This document shows positions 63,716-64,000 of a DNA stretch of 64,000 nucleotides, piece by piece. The position numbers and the translations under genes were made by a program. Source of the stretch: Prevotella amnii DSM 23384 = JCM 14753 (GTDB lineage Bacteria > Bacteroidota > Bacteroidia > Bacteroidales > Bacteroidaceae). Position 1 is the stretch's first letter. Each line of letters begins with the position of its first letter. The stretch is from the NCBI RefSeq assembly GCF_000378745.1, contig NZ_KB905267.1, positions 62,001 to 126,000 on the forward strand, in the 5' to 3' direction. The notes beneath the pieces were generated by a model that made no database searches, was not told where the DNA came from, and saw only the letters and a program-made list of their open reading frames with translations.

Positions 63716-64000
63716 TTATTTCTGAGCTTGTGCCTGAGATGCTTTAACATCAGCAAAAACATAGCTCTTATCTACTGTTATAACTACACCTTTAGAAATT
63801 TCTATATCTATTTTACCTGTTGTTAGGTCTATACGCTTTACTGTTCCGTATATACCACCACCTGTAACTACAGAGTCGCCATCTTTTAAAGCATTCTGAA
63901 AAGCACGAATCTGCTTTTGCTTCTTTTGTTGAGGACGAATCATAAAGAAATACATTATTACAAAGATGGCTACCATCATAAAAATCATAGAATAACCACC
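63716..64000 (-). CDS. yajC: Preprotein translocase subunit YajC (5' end outside the window)
   Basis: The frame is open to the right edge (GGYSMIFMMVAIFVIMYFFM), so the start is outside; the Met at 63988 is probably internal, since YajC usually has a short Gly-rich segment before the helix. One transmembrane helix is followed by IRPQQKKQKQIRAFQ, the YajC signature, and LKDGDSVVTGGGIYGTVKRI. YajC associates with SecDF-YidC at the Sec translocon. It is the first visible gene of the yajC-ybbR-coaE-DUF5606 run. Confidence 0.92.
   Translation of the reverse strand, partial: GGYSMIFMMVAIFVIMYFFMIRPQQKKQKQIRAFQNALKDGDSVVTGGGIYGTVKRIDLTTGKIDIEISKGVVITVDKSYVFADVKASQAQAQK

Overview
The window looks like chromosomal DNA of a Prevotella-like member of the Bacteroidales. 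Host genes are AT-rich. Many starts are preceded by the Bacteroidetes -7 box TAnnTTTG, and nine also have a TTTG or TTG box 19-20 bases upstream of it. The gene set (long SecA, DUF4105, GT117/DUF2723, two ExbD copies without TonB, DUF5606 beside coaE, TonB-linked thiamine uptake) is typical of this phylum. The genus is inferred; no rRNA or other marker RNA is present.

Layout. 1-250: start of topB, running off the left edge. 487-5609 (minus): secA, a small secreted protein and a DUF4105 membrane protein. 5764-11260 (plus): an envelope cluster with a beta-barrel protein, LptC, a CNNM/CorC-type protein and a PpiD-like periplasmic isomerase. 11626-16785 (plus): GT117 membrane protein, polysaccharide deacetylase, queG. 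16816-21117 (minus): a cupin, then a thiamine-salvage operon (TonB receptor, PnuT, thiamine pyrophosphokinase) behind a TPP riboswitch. 21481-29586: DUF2147 protein, DUF438/hemerythrin/PAS protein, typA, rpsO, an ExbB/ExbD energising operon, and an Lrp/AsnC regulator with an exact 51-bp internal tandem duplication. 29723-33767 (minus): mazG, a lipoprotein, RNase Z and a GHL10 glycosidase. 33915-41107: valS, rlmD, ppdK.

41171 to about 51950 is a foreign island between ppdK and maf. It holds a tyrosine integrase, a small basic GRP-motif protein resembling small terminases, and a three-gene block. That block resembles phage internal virion (ejection) proteins and ends in a 2057-residue polyvalent protein with ParB/DdrB-like and nuclease-like parts. 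Capsid, portal, large terminase and lysis genes are absent. The giant gene carries an in-frame TAA followed by 92 further open codons, and it contains a convincing out-of-frame 74-codon ORF. This is the most novel part of the window: either a decaying prophage or a minimal phage satellite.

51955-64000 returns to the host: maf, kdsC and a DUF2520 dehydrogenase (minus) face kdsB (plus) across interleaved divergent promoters. Then come dnaX, the dxs-trkA-trkH operon, and the yajC-ybbR-coaE-DUF5606 operon running in from the right edge.

Recurrent non-coding structure: short dyads repeated at exact 22-bp spacing (upstream of secA; at 21241-21366) and at 31-bp spacing (in the island), close to two and three helical turns. 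Two minus-strand genes (DUF4105 at 5609, DUF2520 at 53910) have -7 boxes so close to the ATG that their mRNAs should be nearly leaderless.
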